The position numbers were made by a program, and so were the translations under genes. This document shows positions 24,501 through 36,648 of a DNA stretch of 64,000 bases, piece after piece. Position 1 is the stretch's first letter. Every line of letters begins with the position of its first letter. The DNA comes from Costus lasius (taxonomy: Eukaryota > Streptophyta > Magnoliopsida > Zingiberales > Costaceae), in assembly GCA_027563935.2 (NCBI GenBank), contig CM050454.1, forward strand, positions 3,190,001-3,254,000, read 5' to 3'. The notes under the pieces were generated by a model. The model was not told the DNA's origin, made no database searches, and worked only from the letters and a program-made list of their open reading frames with translations.

Positions 24501-26335
24501 TTATGTCATCAAACAGTTGAATATGCACCTAAAATTACATTAACATCATGTGCTCTACATGTGATTAAGTACTACTTTTGCAAAGCGTCTGGCTTCATTA
24601 TTTTCTTAAAGAACAAATTTACTCAAGCGGCTTACAATTCAACTGGGGAATAATTGATAAAACGAAGCATATTAAACTAGCATGAAACTCAGATGAGTTG
24701 ATTTTTACCTGTAGTTTTCTGAAAACGTCCAAAGCAGCGTACCTTAGTTTCCTGAAAAGGGAATAGAGAGAAAGGACAGTGTAAGATCAATTGTCAAACA
24801 TGGGCAAATAGTGAGCCCTCTGTATAATACTTTAAATCGACGTAAAATTACACAAAGGAAGGATTGCTGAAGTGAGTATAGATCATTTTACAATACATAC
24901 AATTGAACTAAATTTTACAATAACAGATAAGAAAATGGTAAACTTGAGATGCATGCGGCAGAAGACAGGGAGGCAACACGAAGCATCAGAGGCCTGCAGT
25001 TAAAGAAGCTACTTGTTTGCTAGGGTTGCAACAAATGATTCTGAAGCTGGTCCACTGCAATAGCCCTCCTTTTGTTTTGCCGAGTACGAAATGAGGCAAA
25101 TCAATTTTTTTTTCCCAATGCTTAGAACCGTTGAATCTCTGAAACATAATTCTCAGTCAATCATGAACAAAGAGGAAGTTTCTAATGATCCCACTTCATG
25201 ATACTGCATATTAAGTATAAAAATTAGAATGCTACTAAGAATTGCAAATTCTACTCTTTTTTCAGAGTATATCAGGTAAGTTCAAATTAAAAAGATGACT
25301 GAAGGTGCAGCGGCTGATCTCAGAAGAGTCGGTTTAACAGTTTTATCTTGCTGCAACACTACAAATCTGGCTGGGCCCTTGATAAATGGCTAAAGAACAA
25401 TCGGAATCTGGCAGGGGATCACATCCAAAGTGATGTTAATAGACATCAAAGAAATCTGCTCATATAGTTCTCATATTGCTGTAGCCCAGATGAGATCTAC
25501 GCCAATTTTTACCTAACAGCAAGTATGATAAAGGTCCCTTCACCTTGACAGACAATTTTGTTGCATTGCTAGGTTTTGTCTAACTTGCCTGTCTCAAAAA
25601 ACAAAAATAATTTACCTGAATACACCTGCAAGTCAACGTCACTGAATGGAATGGTAGTTGAACTCACCTATCATGGCGTACACTTACAAATGCATCATAA
25701 TATTGATTAGTGATGACTCATTCACCTGGCATCCCTTCCACACATCTCATTGGAAGTTGAATTTCTTCTTTTGGGCCGTGTACATCTTTCGATCCTCGTA
25801 ACAAAATATTTGCATAATGTACTTTCCTACAACTCCCTGTAACTTCAATCTATACTTTGTGTATGCCAGTCCTCAAATAATGCAAATAGAAGCTACCTGT
25901 GCAAGCAAAATGAATTACAATATAATCCCGCAATATAATTTTACAGTTTCCGCTCAACAGAAAGAGGTGCTTCATATGAAGACGTTTTCAAAAGGAAATT
26001 TGGTCACTCAAGCTCCGGCTAGATTGGAGGCTAAACATTAGATATAATTGTTTGTCTGATCATGTACTCAACCTCAAATTGTTATTTTCCTTAGGAAAAT
26101 GATTAAGAATACAATCCTACACAGCTATACTTCCACTCTTAATAGAAAAGGAGGTGCCTCAGAAATCCCAATCAGCTTTGCTGTAGGAAGTTTTCTAAAG
26201 TGAACTTGGCCAATTAAAAGCTCCTGCTAAAAATGTAAGGGAACAACAGATATAATTGCTCGTGTCATCATGCACTTTAATCTTGTATAGAGAAATCATG
26301 CCATGGCAACAGGAATTGCCTCAGATAACTGACCA
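21533..26335. other. Long AT-rich intergenic region between SMR and TBL
   Basis: No coding exon was recognised. It contains an (ATT)n microsatellite at about 23171-23196, poly-A/T runs and many short ORFs of random character. The right end (25980-26335) should include the 3' UTR of the TBL gene; two stretches there (about 25970-26075 and 26180-26285) resemble each other as a diverged duplication. Confidence 0.4.
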
Positions 26336-29300
26336 TCATCTGTTATGGATCTTGTTCACTTGTTCTAGAACAAGAGTTGCATATATCAACTCATTCCATG
26401 AATCAGGAATACCAGGAAGACACCAATGGCTGCAGTCCTGCCGCCTCTTGGACAGCTTCTCCCCTTCTGTGATCATCCTGCCATAAACTGATGGGTGTCC
26501 ATCCTTGCGGTAGTTTGTCAGCTTGGTTACATTTAAGAGAACAACTGGAACATGCATTCTACTAATAACCTCTTCTACTATTTTCATCTTCACTGGATAA
26601 CTATCCAAAAATGCTCCACTTTTGATGGGATCCGTCTCTCCATTACATGTGCCACCAGAGTCCCAGTCTCCACCTCTACATAAAAATAATAATAATAATA
26701 ATAATAAAGTGGAAACTTTCATGGGAGCATGACAAAGAAGTGTAGTTATCATTCTACTACACCGGCAAGAATTTAAGCACCTAAAATGTGCAGCGGAATA
26801 ACCACGGTAAAATATCACGTTTTTGGTAGAGCCCATGGTATCATCGATCCATTTTCCCCAAGTATTTATGCTTCTCCTGTAAGCCTCAATTGCATCAAAC
26901 TGTGGATAAAGAATACCACCTTCTTGAAAATAGTTTATCCTGATCAGTAAAGATCATTAAGGATTCAAAATTGGCAATAAAAAGGATGCAACAATTAAAG
27001 AAGCCAAATAAAAATGAACTTAGAAAAAGAGATTTCTACAAATGGAGACAGATTTTTACCCCCTCGCAGTCTTGCCATGGGTCCACCAATGGCCAGTGTT
27101 AAAGACAAGTATGTCAGCCCTTCTCCATCGGTTGGCTGACTTGTCGATGCGATCAATTGAGAGAGTAGGGTTTGAACTACCCAATCGATTGGTCCGTACT
27201 CCTTCTTTAACAAGAAAATGAGATCGAACAAACTCTACAGTACAGTCATAGTCCTGCCAAAGTTGCACATACATTTGCAGTCAATTTATTGAACTGACTT
27301 CATGCTAACAAAAGGAGGTACGTCAAACTGACCATTCCAACACTAAATCATTACACTAGAATAAGTGTAGGTAAATCGTTTGAAGATAGTTAGGCGCCAT
27401 CCTGTAGCAAAAAAACATTCCACTACCGTAATGGAATTCATTGGAACCTAAATTTCATTTCCTGTGTTTGAAGTTAGGCAGCAGCAGTAGTTAAACACGA
27501 CATTGGGATCTTTATTTATACAAGTTCTAAACGAGGGTACAAGAAGGAAAATAATAAAACTGCATATGGTCCTCAACTATCGTATGATTCCCATATAATA
27601 AAATTGATCAAAGTTGGTGATATTCTCAAATCCCAAGTTTTGGGGATAAAGAAGTTCTCTTTCTCTTTCTCATCTAATTTTATTTCAAAACAAACAAATT
27701 AAGTAAATTATGGAATTGACTTTCCATTTCTTGAAAGAAAAGTTTCCAAACAAGTGGTGAGAGAGAGCATGCTAAAGAGTTTCTTACCACAAACTTAAAA
27801 ATGAAGTAGCCACGACCTTTGGATATCTTATAACCTCGGGTTTCATACATTTTGCTTTTGTCGGGCAAGGCTTCCCACAAGAGACACAACATCGATTCAA
27901 ACTGATTACGGTTCATGGAATCTCCAACAAACATCAACCTTTTACCTCGAATTCTCTCCAAAAAGTCTGTTCCATTAAACCTATGAATCAAACAAAAACG
28001 AGAAGATAAAGTGGAAACTCCTGAGTAAAATAACCTATATTCTTTAACCAGCCAGTTGTCATCAACATTGACAACAAAAAAATACAGTACCCATATTGAG
28101 ACACAGTACTAACTTACAATGAACAAAATTAAATAAGGAGCCAAAAATAAACAAGAATTATCTGAATAAAATAGGTAAACATAAAGAAAAAAGATCATGA
28201 AGTATTTATAAAAGATGAAGATATATCTTATAGAAACATGTGACGAGTCATATTCTCCAGTCACAAGAAGTGCAGTAAACAATTTAGAAGATGCGATTCA
28301 CTTTGTCTACTGAAAAGAATGTCAAATACAGTAGGTGTCTTTAAGAGAATATCTAATTTACTCTGAGCTAATGAAACCCTCGGGCCTAATACTGCATACA
28401 TGGCAATAATGGAATCCCAGATGATTACTTCTGAATCCCACAAGCCTCCTACAGGTTTGTTTCCAATCAATGCTGCCATACACACTGCTCTGTTGTTAAC
28501 ATAAGTAGGTATTAGTTATTCAAGGTAACTTCAATTGACGCATTGTAAGAATTAACCTTTGAAGGATAATCTACAAGGTTGAAAAACCATAAACAAAGTT
28601 TTTAAGTAATACAGAGAAATATGTGGAGGATAATCTTTTGAATAATATGTGGAGCTGGTATGATCCTAGGTCTTGAGTCCTTGTCTACAATGCAGGGCAT
28701 ATATATAACACAGAATTTGTATATTCTCTTGGCCCTTGGTATCACTTGGTTGCATCCTCCTTGGCTACTTGTCTGCCTCAGCCCTAATCATAGGCCCATA
28801 ACATGGTACACAGTATATGGCAATGTTCCCTAGTATTGGGAGATACTTTCTCTATGCTTTAGAATTGCTCCCCCCACAATTGTAACTCAAATGTTTCAAC
28901 AAACCAAGGACTTAAAAGTGAAAACTTTTAGCAGCTTATGCTCCATCAACTGGTTCTGCCAACAATTTCTGCTCGTTTATCTCAAGCTTTAAAATTGTGC
29001 CGCAAATGGCAAAAGACTTTAGAACAATCAGGAACATCCTATGCGTGAGCTTCAACTATGAAAGATGAAACTCCAGAACCATTATGAACATCCTAATGTG
29101 AGCTTCAATTATCACTGACTGTTTAGATCGAAAATAAATTTGCTACAGTTTCCCAATATTCATATGTTAAATTGGCTATGCTTCATAGCTAGACACTTTC
29201 TGCTAACATCAGTCTAGAGGAACATCATTATCTAGCAGTGAATGTACCGCAGCATTAGTTGCAAATGAGTGAATATAAATTTTCAGCATAATAAGGAAAC

Positions 29301-30764
29301 CACCCAAATTTAAAAATAAAAATAGTTTCAAGACCCCACTAATAGGGATGGTAACCAAACAGGAATGGGAAATAATAAAATAGAGATATCTTCATTCCAT
29401 ACTATGGTACAAGTAACTCAAACAATCAGTGTCTCCAAGATCAATTCAGGTCCCCTGCTAAATGTTGACCATTCAAGTTTCAACTTTAATTTGGGTTTCT
29501 TATTGTTATGAACTTCAAGGTCTTATTAGTTGTAAGTGCAACTACTCTTTTGTCAATATATAAACCTATATCTCCTCTTCTACATTCTCTTATATCCTGG
29601 ATCACCTTAGACTCAATAGCTATAATAGTTCCATCAATCTTACTTTTCCTTAACATGATAAGGCAGTTAACCATGACGTAATTTGTGCAAGTCTGATAAG
29701 AAATCACAATTGACGTGATTATCATCCCAACTCTGATTTTAGGAGTTATGAAACAAGCGTCATAATAATATGTAGTTTCCAAGTAGGACATAATGGCCAC
29801 TACATCTGTCTCTCATTTGATTAAACTTTCTATATGAGGTTCCCGGGAAAAGTAACCTAATGAAGGCTCATGAAAGAATACTCAGCACTTGAGATGAATC
29901 CATAACAGGACTGGCATTCCACAGAAGCAGGAACCTGCATTGATATGCCGCCCAAGGATGTAAGATATGGAGACAATGCCGCCCTTAAGGTCACAACCTC
30001 CTTCGAAGAACCTCAATCTCAGAAACTTGGTTAGGTGAAGACTTCACATTATGTGGAACACAACTAAATATTAGTTTATGTCGTTTCCGGCATCTGTTAA
30101 CATGAAGCAGTATGGAAAAGAAATTTGGAAAAGGTAGCCCAGACAAACACTCTATCGTAAAATTCTGAATTTATCCCGCATTATTTATTACGAAGCCAAG
30201 CTAAGTGAAGTTCAAACCAAGAAGCAAGCGCAACCTCGGCAGATCACAGCCATAAGGCTTCCACCTCCATTTCAAGTAGTCGCGATCCGCCCTTCCATTC
30301 TTCTGGCAGTTGAAGGCCTCGTCCACGAACGGGCAAGCACCCGGCTGGTAGAGCGGGTACCGTTGCTCGTCGTCCCTCTCCCACCTCCCGTGGTAAAGAT
30401 CGCACTTCCCCGCCCGCCTCCTGACGGATTCCACCTTAGGGCGCGCCGCCGAGGATTTGGGTGGTACGAACAGCGGCGGAGGTGGAGGGGGCGGGGGGGC
30501 GTTCGGGGGAGCCCATCTGGCGGCAGATTCCAGAGGGGAAGGCAGTGGTTGAGCCATCGGAGCTTCCTCCAAGATAGCGAACTTGAGTGGCGGAAGGGGA
30601 GGGGAGGCGGAGAGCTCGGAGGAGACGGAAAAGGGTGCGTTGAGGGTACGCTGGGGGGCAACGAGGAGGAGGAGGAGGAAGAGGGAGAGCAGCGCGGCGG
30701 AGGCGGTGGCGACGGCCACCGTTCGGCGGCGTTTGGCGTGGGAAAGGAGGGAGGGAGGAGGCAT
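26336..30764 (-). CDS. TRICHOME BIREFRINGENCE-LIKE (TBL/DUF231) polysaccharide O-acetyltransferase, five exons, 471 aa
   Basis: Exons on the minus strand are 30764-30235, 27980-27788, 27253-27060, 26939-26781 and 26675-26336, with matching phases and GT/AG borders. A signal anchor (residues about 15-36, Leu-rich) is followed by a Pro-rich stem (about 55-105). The TBL domain starts with GKCDLYHGRWERDD, then CPFVDEAFNCQKNGRADRDY. The GDS motif is at 196-198 (FVGDSMNRNQ) and the DxxH motif at 439-442 (DCSHWCLPGIPDSWNE); both are required for acetyl transfer. Family members act in the Golgi on xylan, mannan, xyloglucan or pectin; the substrate here cannot be told. The frame is open further upstream, but only with a GTG, so the start is ATG 30764. 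Two ATGs just upstream are out of frame. Intron 1 is about 2.25 kb. Confidence 0.93.
26684..26706. repeat. (AAT)n microsatellite in TBL intron 4
   Basis: A run of about eight AAT units lies next to the 3' splice site of the last intron, a few bases from the exon at 26675. Length changes here could influence splicing; this is inference. Confidence 0.7.
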
Positions 30765-30980
30765 TGGCGTGATGGAGGGGGAGGGCTCACCATGCTGCGG
30801 TGCGGTCGGTTTCCTTCTTCCTTTTCTGGGGCGCGAAGGAACGGTGGTGCAAAGACAAGGCGGTGACCAGATCTTCCGGAGGCCCCATCTCACGGGCTCC
30901 TGGAACAGGAGACGGTAACCGGATCTCCCGCCTGGTACTTTGTATTAGCATAACGTCGATTTGCACCTAATGGTTCCGCT

Positions 30981-33900
30981 TAGAGGTGGCCAACGGGCCG
31001 GGCCGGCCCGCGGCCCGCACTGCCCGGCACGACACGGGCCGGCCCGGGCACGGCCCGTTGACCAAGTCAACGGGCCGCGGGCGGCCCGCGGGCCGGGCCG
31101 GGCCAGGCACGGCACGTACCCGTGCCCGGCACGGCACGCGGGCCGTGCCCGGCACGGCACGCGGGGCGGCACGGCTGGAATGGGCGGGTAACGTTCGAAA
31201 ATTTGATTCGGGCATGCGTTTTTACCAAAATAGCCCTATAACGGTTTAAAAAAATTTAAAAGTTAGGGATATAATTGTCTTTATGTTATAAAATTACCAT
31301 TTTAGCCCCTTTTAATAATTAAAAATAGGGGATAAATATGTAAATTTACACCCAATTCATCCCTATAAATTGACCCCCCAACCCTCTCATTTCTTCACAC
31401 AAGTTTCCAATTAACTTTGGATTACTTTCTCATTCTCTCTTAATACTCTCTTAATCTCTTTTCTAAGTCTTGAGTTTCAATTAGCCATCAAGATTTCAAA
31501 GCTCCCTCGGTCTAGTCACGTGGAGAAGATCAAGTAAGTAGTAAATTAATTTACTTTTAGTCTTTTATAATGTAATTGTACTTAAATTTAAATTATTCTA
31601 ATATAAATTTTTTTCATAATTATGTTTAAATTAAGGTTGTTGAAGGCTGAAACATCAACTTCTTAGTTCTTATTAAGCGATCTTCAAACACGTGATAAGG
31701 TAATTTTTTAATGTATAATTTATTATTAGTAAGTATTTAATCTTATTTTATAAATTTTTTTGACTAACTTTAAATATTATATGTAGAATTAATGGCGGGA
31801 TTGAACAATACATGGGATTATTTGCCATGGGAGATTGAGGCATTAGAGCAGGAGCTAATAGGGACAACTAACCCCGTTATGCCCCCCGATCAAGATCAAG
31901 ATGCCAACCCTCCGCTTTACGACCCAAATCAACAACAGCAAGAGCATGTTGAATTTGAGCCTACTAACACTATGCAGGGAGAGGAGGGATGCAGTGCAAA
32001 CCCTCACGAGTCTACTGCGTCGGGCTCAAGAAAACGCACGAGCGACGTTTGGAAGAGCTTCGATGTGGTGATGATTAACGGCGAAGAAAGAGCCAGCTGC
32101 AAGAAATGCAAAAAAGTCCTGACTTGCAAATCATCGGGTGGAACTGGTCATTTGACTCGCCACATCAAAAGCCATCAAACTCAAATCGATCGTGCACAGG
32201 CTACTCTCAACCTTTCCTCTAGTTCTTTTGAAGTTTTTAATTATTCTACTGAAGTTCTTAGAAAAGAATTAGCTAAATTTATTGTTTGGGATGAACAACC
32301 ATTTTCTTTAGCAGAAAATTATAAATTTGAAAAATTTATACATAAATCACTACAACCTAAGTATAGAAAAATAAGTAGACAAACCATGCGTAGGGATGCT
32401 ATAAAAATTTTTTCTGAATATAAAACTAATCTTTTACAAGTTTTAATTACATTAACTTCTTGTCTTTCTTTAACATCTGATATTTGGACCAGTAATCATT
32501 CTGATCAGTCATACATGTGTATTACGGCACATTAGATAGATAGTGATTTTTTTATACAAAAAAGAATTATTGCATTTAAAATTTTTGAATTTCCTCATAC
32601 TGCAAATGCTATAGTTAGACAATTTCATAGCATTTTACATTCATATAATATAAGTAATAAAATTTTTTCAATTAGTTTTGATAATGCAAGTAATAATGAT
32701 AGTGCAATTGATAAATTAAAAATATTGTTACATCCAATATTTAATGGTGTTTTTTTTCATATACGATGTGCATGTCATATTCTAAACTTATGTGTTCAAG
32801 ATGGAATAAGAGAAGTAGATGAACATGTAACTAAATTAAGAAATGCTGTTAGATTTGTTACTTCTTCTACTTCTAGAAATCAAGATTTTAGATAAACATG
32901 TAAATCTTATGGTTTGTCATATAAAAAATTTAAACTTGATATTAAAACACGATGGAATTCTACTTATGATATGCTAACAACATGTTTTCCATTTAAGGAT
33001 CCTCTTACATTATTTTATAATGAAAGAATGCCTGATGGAAACATTGAAGAAAATGATTGGGATAAAGCAAAATTATTACATAATATTTTAGAAATTTTTT
33101 ATAATGCTAGCACTCATTTATCTGGTGTTTATTATCCTACATCATGTTTAATTTTAGAACATTTAGTTTTAATTAGTGAAATGTTTTCTCAATATAGACA
33201 TGATGAAAATATTTTTCAAGTAATTTTTAAAATGGAAACAAAATTTAAAAAATATTGAAAAAATATATCTCCTTTATATTGTTTAGCTTCAATTATGGAT
33301 CCTAGATTAAAATTAGAAGGTGTTCATATTTTATTAGATGAATATTATAGAAATATGGAACTTGAAGGAGTAGATGAGAAAAAAAATGAAGTTTCTACCT
33401 TATTAGATGAAATGTATAATGTTTATAATTTAAAATTTGGACATACAATGAATCCAACATCCTCTCAAACTAATGTATCTACTAGTAGTAAAAATATTAC
33501 AGGAAGAATACGCTCAATTTTAAATAGAAAAGGAACATCAACAAGTAGATCTAGTAATTTTAATGAATTAACATTTTTTTTACAAAATAATCATACATCT
33601 TTACTCACAGAAGAACAAATAGATAATTTTGATATTTTATCATGGTGGAGATCACAAGGAAAATCATATCCTGTGATTTCTGTCATGGCACGTGATCTAC
33701 TAACACCTCCGGTGTCTACTGTAGCATCGGAGTCTTGTTTTAGTGCAGGCGGCAGGGTGCTGGACGAGAAGCGAAGCCGAATGAACGAAAAAAGCGTGGA
33801 AATGTGTATTTGTCTTAAAGATTGGCTAGATGCTGAAGATCGTCTTCAAGATAAAGGTGGTCATTCAACTTCATCGGATGATGATGAACAAAGTCTTGGA

Positions 33901-34522
33901 AGTGCAAGCGGAAGCACCAATGGATAAACGTTGTAATAAATAATTATAAAAAAAGTTGTAAAAAAGTTGTAGAAAGAGTTGTAGAAAGAGTTGTAAAAAG
34001 AGTTGTAAAAAGAGAACTACGTAGACCTGATTCCTCCTTTGAGTGGGGTACGTAGGCAGCCTGTAATGGGTCCGGTCTAAAATATATAAAAGTTTAACAT
34101 TTTTTAAAAAATTTGTGTAATATACATTCTCAATTTTTTTTTATTTTTTCACATTTTATATATTTTAATTAAGTAATTTACTTATTAAAAGATTTTTTTA
34201 AATTCGGCCCACGGGCCAAAACCGGGCCGGGCCCCACACGGCCCGCGTGCCTAATTGGGCCCGTTGGGCCGTATTAGACCCACGTGCCGCCGTTAGCCCG
34301 CGGGCCGTGCCAGGCCCGCGGGCCGGACTCGTGCCCACGGCCCGGCGGAGCCGTGCCGGCGACGGCACGCCTAATCGTGTCGCGTGCCGTGCCGGGCCGA
34401 AGGAAATTTCAGCCGTGCCGTGCCCGGCACGGCACGATTACAATCGGGCCGTGCCTGGCACGGCCCGATTTCTGGCGGGCCCGGGCCCGGGCCGGCCCGG
34501 GCACGGCCCATGGCCACCTCTA
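30981..34522 (+). mobile_element. Ac-like hAT DNA transposon, 3.54 kb, complete ends, perfect TSD
   Basis: The left end TAGAGGTGGCCAACGGGCCG is inverted at the right end (TAGAGGTGGCCATGGGCCG when reversed). The exact 8-bp target duplication GTTCCGCT is at 30973-30980 and 34523-34530. Both subterminal regions (about 30990-31190 and 34200-34510) are extremely GC-rich, with many GGCCCG and CGGCACGGC words in both orientations, the expected transposase-binding repeats. Between them lies one transposase frame (31792-33927). The element inserted about 217 bp upstream of the TBL start codon, probably within its promoter. Exact TSD and clear ends suggest a fairly recent insertion. Confidence 0.95.
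31792..33927 (+). pseudogene. hAT (Ac-type) transposase, one frame with three in-frame stops
   Basis: About 711 codons are in a single frame, interrupted by TAG at 32533, TAA at 32893 and TGA at 33256; there is no frameshift. The N-terminal part (about residues 80-140) is a BED-type zinc finger with CKKC and HLTRHIKSH. The middle shows the DIWTSN stretch near the first catalytic Asp. The end has a well-preserved hATC dimerisation domain (WWRSQGKSYPVISVMARDLL, ASESCFSAGGRVLDEKRS). A splice-acceptor-like TATATGTAG precedes the ATG, as in related elements with a leader intron. As it stands it cannot make full-length enzyme, so any movement would need transposase from elsewhere. Confidence 0.92.
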
Positions 34523-34530
34523 GTTCCGCT

Positions 34531-35581
34531 CAATCTAAATTTGCACCTTAAATTTGAAAAAAATTTTCTCCATTTTGCACATCGAATAATTACTCGTTTA
34601 TCTTATTTTTCACTTGTAAAATTTATAAATTTCTCCATATTACTCATTTTTAAAAATTTCAGCCAATAGGGACAAAATAGAAATTTAACTAATAGTCAGA
34701 AGGTAAAATAGAAATTTACCGAATAATTCCTTTAATTAACTCTTAGATATATTCCCAACAAAAATATCTTGACCTGTCTAATCCAAACTTGAATCCAACC
34801 AAACCAATTTAGGGCACGTATGGGATTGTGGAAAAACATACAAGTCAAGCAGGTCAAAAGGCGGAACGCGTAGCCGTTTGGATTACGTTTAAACTGAATA
34901 TATTTTTAAAACATTTTATATTATTATTGTAGTTACTTGTAAATAAGAATAATACTACAATATAATTATTTATAAAAAATTTAAAATTTTGGTCTTTAAT
35001 TAAAAATCAAATAGATATTTTTTATAAGTTTTTGAACAAAACCAAATTAAATTGGTTTCATAAAATTCAAACCAAAACAAAATTTTTAATTTTATAAAAT
35101 CTAACTTTTTTAAAGGTATCTGTGATAAGGATTTTCGTTATTAATAATAAATTTTGAAATCAAATTTTGTTTTTATTAATTATTTGTGTATTTAAAAAAA
35201 TTCAGTTCTTTTTTGTTTAAACCAAAATTAATACACCCATAAATATCATATGAAGTATAATTTTGTTTTTTTTCTATTTATATTTATATTGTGCAATAGT
35301 TTTTATTCCACAATTTAGAAAAAAGTTTACAAAATAAATATGAAATTTTGTTTTCCAAAGAGAAAAAATATGATTTAATTTGTAAAAAAATACACAATTA
35401 GACATTTCCATAGCATAGATAATAATTATACACTAAAATACTAAAGCATTCGAATAAAATTTTTTTAAACCAACATATCAGTGAAAATTTGCAGATTGGT
35501 CCCTCGTTTACATTTTCAACAGGGAAATAAAGCTCGGCTTGCTAACGCTGCCCTGTGACGCTGCACGTGCACGGCCGGTGG
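34531..35581. other. AT-rich intergenic region right of the hAT element
   Basis: No genes. The first bases restore the pre-insertion sequence (target copy then CAATCTAAATTTGCACC). The rest is AT-rich without recognisable features. Confidence 0.3.
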
Positions 35582-35976
35582 GACAAATTTTCTATGTAGG
35601 TACCCTGCTTGTAAATTTTATGAAGGGTCTAAATAAATTATAAAAAAATTTATTTTTCTCGTAGATAAATTATATTCATGTAATCCACACATTCTAATAT
35701 ATCCAACAGTACCAATATTATCGTAAATAAGCTTATTCACTATAAGAAATTGATGAACATATTATTATAAAAAAATATGCTATAATTATAGATAACTTTT
35801 CCACGATACAAAAAAAGAACTAATTTCTCGTTGTATATAAGCTTATACATAATAATATTGGTACCATTGGATAATTTAGAGTGTGTAGATTATCTATTTA
35901 TGCATAAAAAAATATTAACTTTTCTATGATTTATTTAAAATTTCTAGGCAAAGTACTCTACCAAGAAAATTTGCTC
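35582..35976. mobile_element. Foldback/MITE element, about 395 bp
   Basis: The left arm GACAAATTTTCTATGTAGG is matched, reversed, by GAGCAAATTTTCTTGGTAG at the right end. The similarity continues inwards over much of the element (AAATAAATTATAAAAAAATT against AAATAAATCATAGAAAAGTT). The centre contains inverted ATAAGCTTAT words. No clear target duplication was found, and there is no coding capacity. Confidence 0.55.
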
Positions 35977-36038
35977 CTGGTCCCGACAGTGTGCCTAAGT
36001 TTGGCAGCATAACTGAAGAAAATGGCCTAAGCGGGGTG

Positions 36039-36455
36039 GCTAGGTATTCTAATCTCATGTTCACACATCTTAAAAGCAATGAGATGGAGATACGAATTTC
36101 AATAAATTAATTATACGCATCTTATGTTAACATTGATAGAAATTCATTAATCATTGTATCGTTGATAGCTTTTAATTTAATGTTTATCAATGATAATTTA
36201 ATGTCTGTCAACACTAAATTAAGGTTTATCAATGATAATTTAAGATCTGTTAATAATAAGTTTAAATCTATCAACAATAAATTAAGGTATATCAATGATA
36301 ATTACTGTTGACATCCTTAAATTAAAAACTGTCAATAATAAAATAATTAATAAATTTTTATAAGCCTTAACATAAGGTGCGTGATTAATTTATCATGATT
36401 CACGCTTATACCTCATTGCTTTAAGATGTGTGAATGCGAGATTAGGATACCTAGC
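36039..36455. mobile_element. Foldback element with arms of about 120 bp and internal tandem repeats
   Basis: GCTAGGTATTCTAATCTC at the left is matched by GCTAGGTATCCTAATCTC reversed from the right. Similarity extends about 120 bp (CACACATCTTAAAAGCAATGAG and further). The centre is a degenerate repeat of TATCAATGATAATTTAA-type words (about 36180-36350). Long inverted arms suggest a MULE or foldback class. A target duplication is not evident. Confidence 0.6.
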
Positions 36456-36648
36456 TTTTTTAAGTGAGGTACCCAACCTAGGCTTTTTTTCTCCCATAAC
36501 TATGCTGCGTTAGGCTGGGTCGAACACTTGAACAGTGCCCAAACCAACTAGGGTCAGCCCGTAGGTGAGAGGTAGTCAGAGCGAGTGGTGTATTATAGAG
36601 CAATGGTAGCGGATAAGATATTTACTATTTTTGTAATGTCATACTTAG

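Noticed and set aside
28261..28485. 74-codon minus-strand frame inside TBL intron 1
   Set aside because: It is not needed for an intact TBL protein, and no similarity is recognised.
30363..30918. Plus-strand Gly/Arg-rich frames
   Set aside because: Antisense to the GC-rich first exon of the TBL gene.
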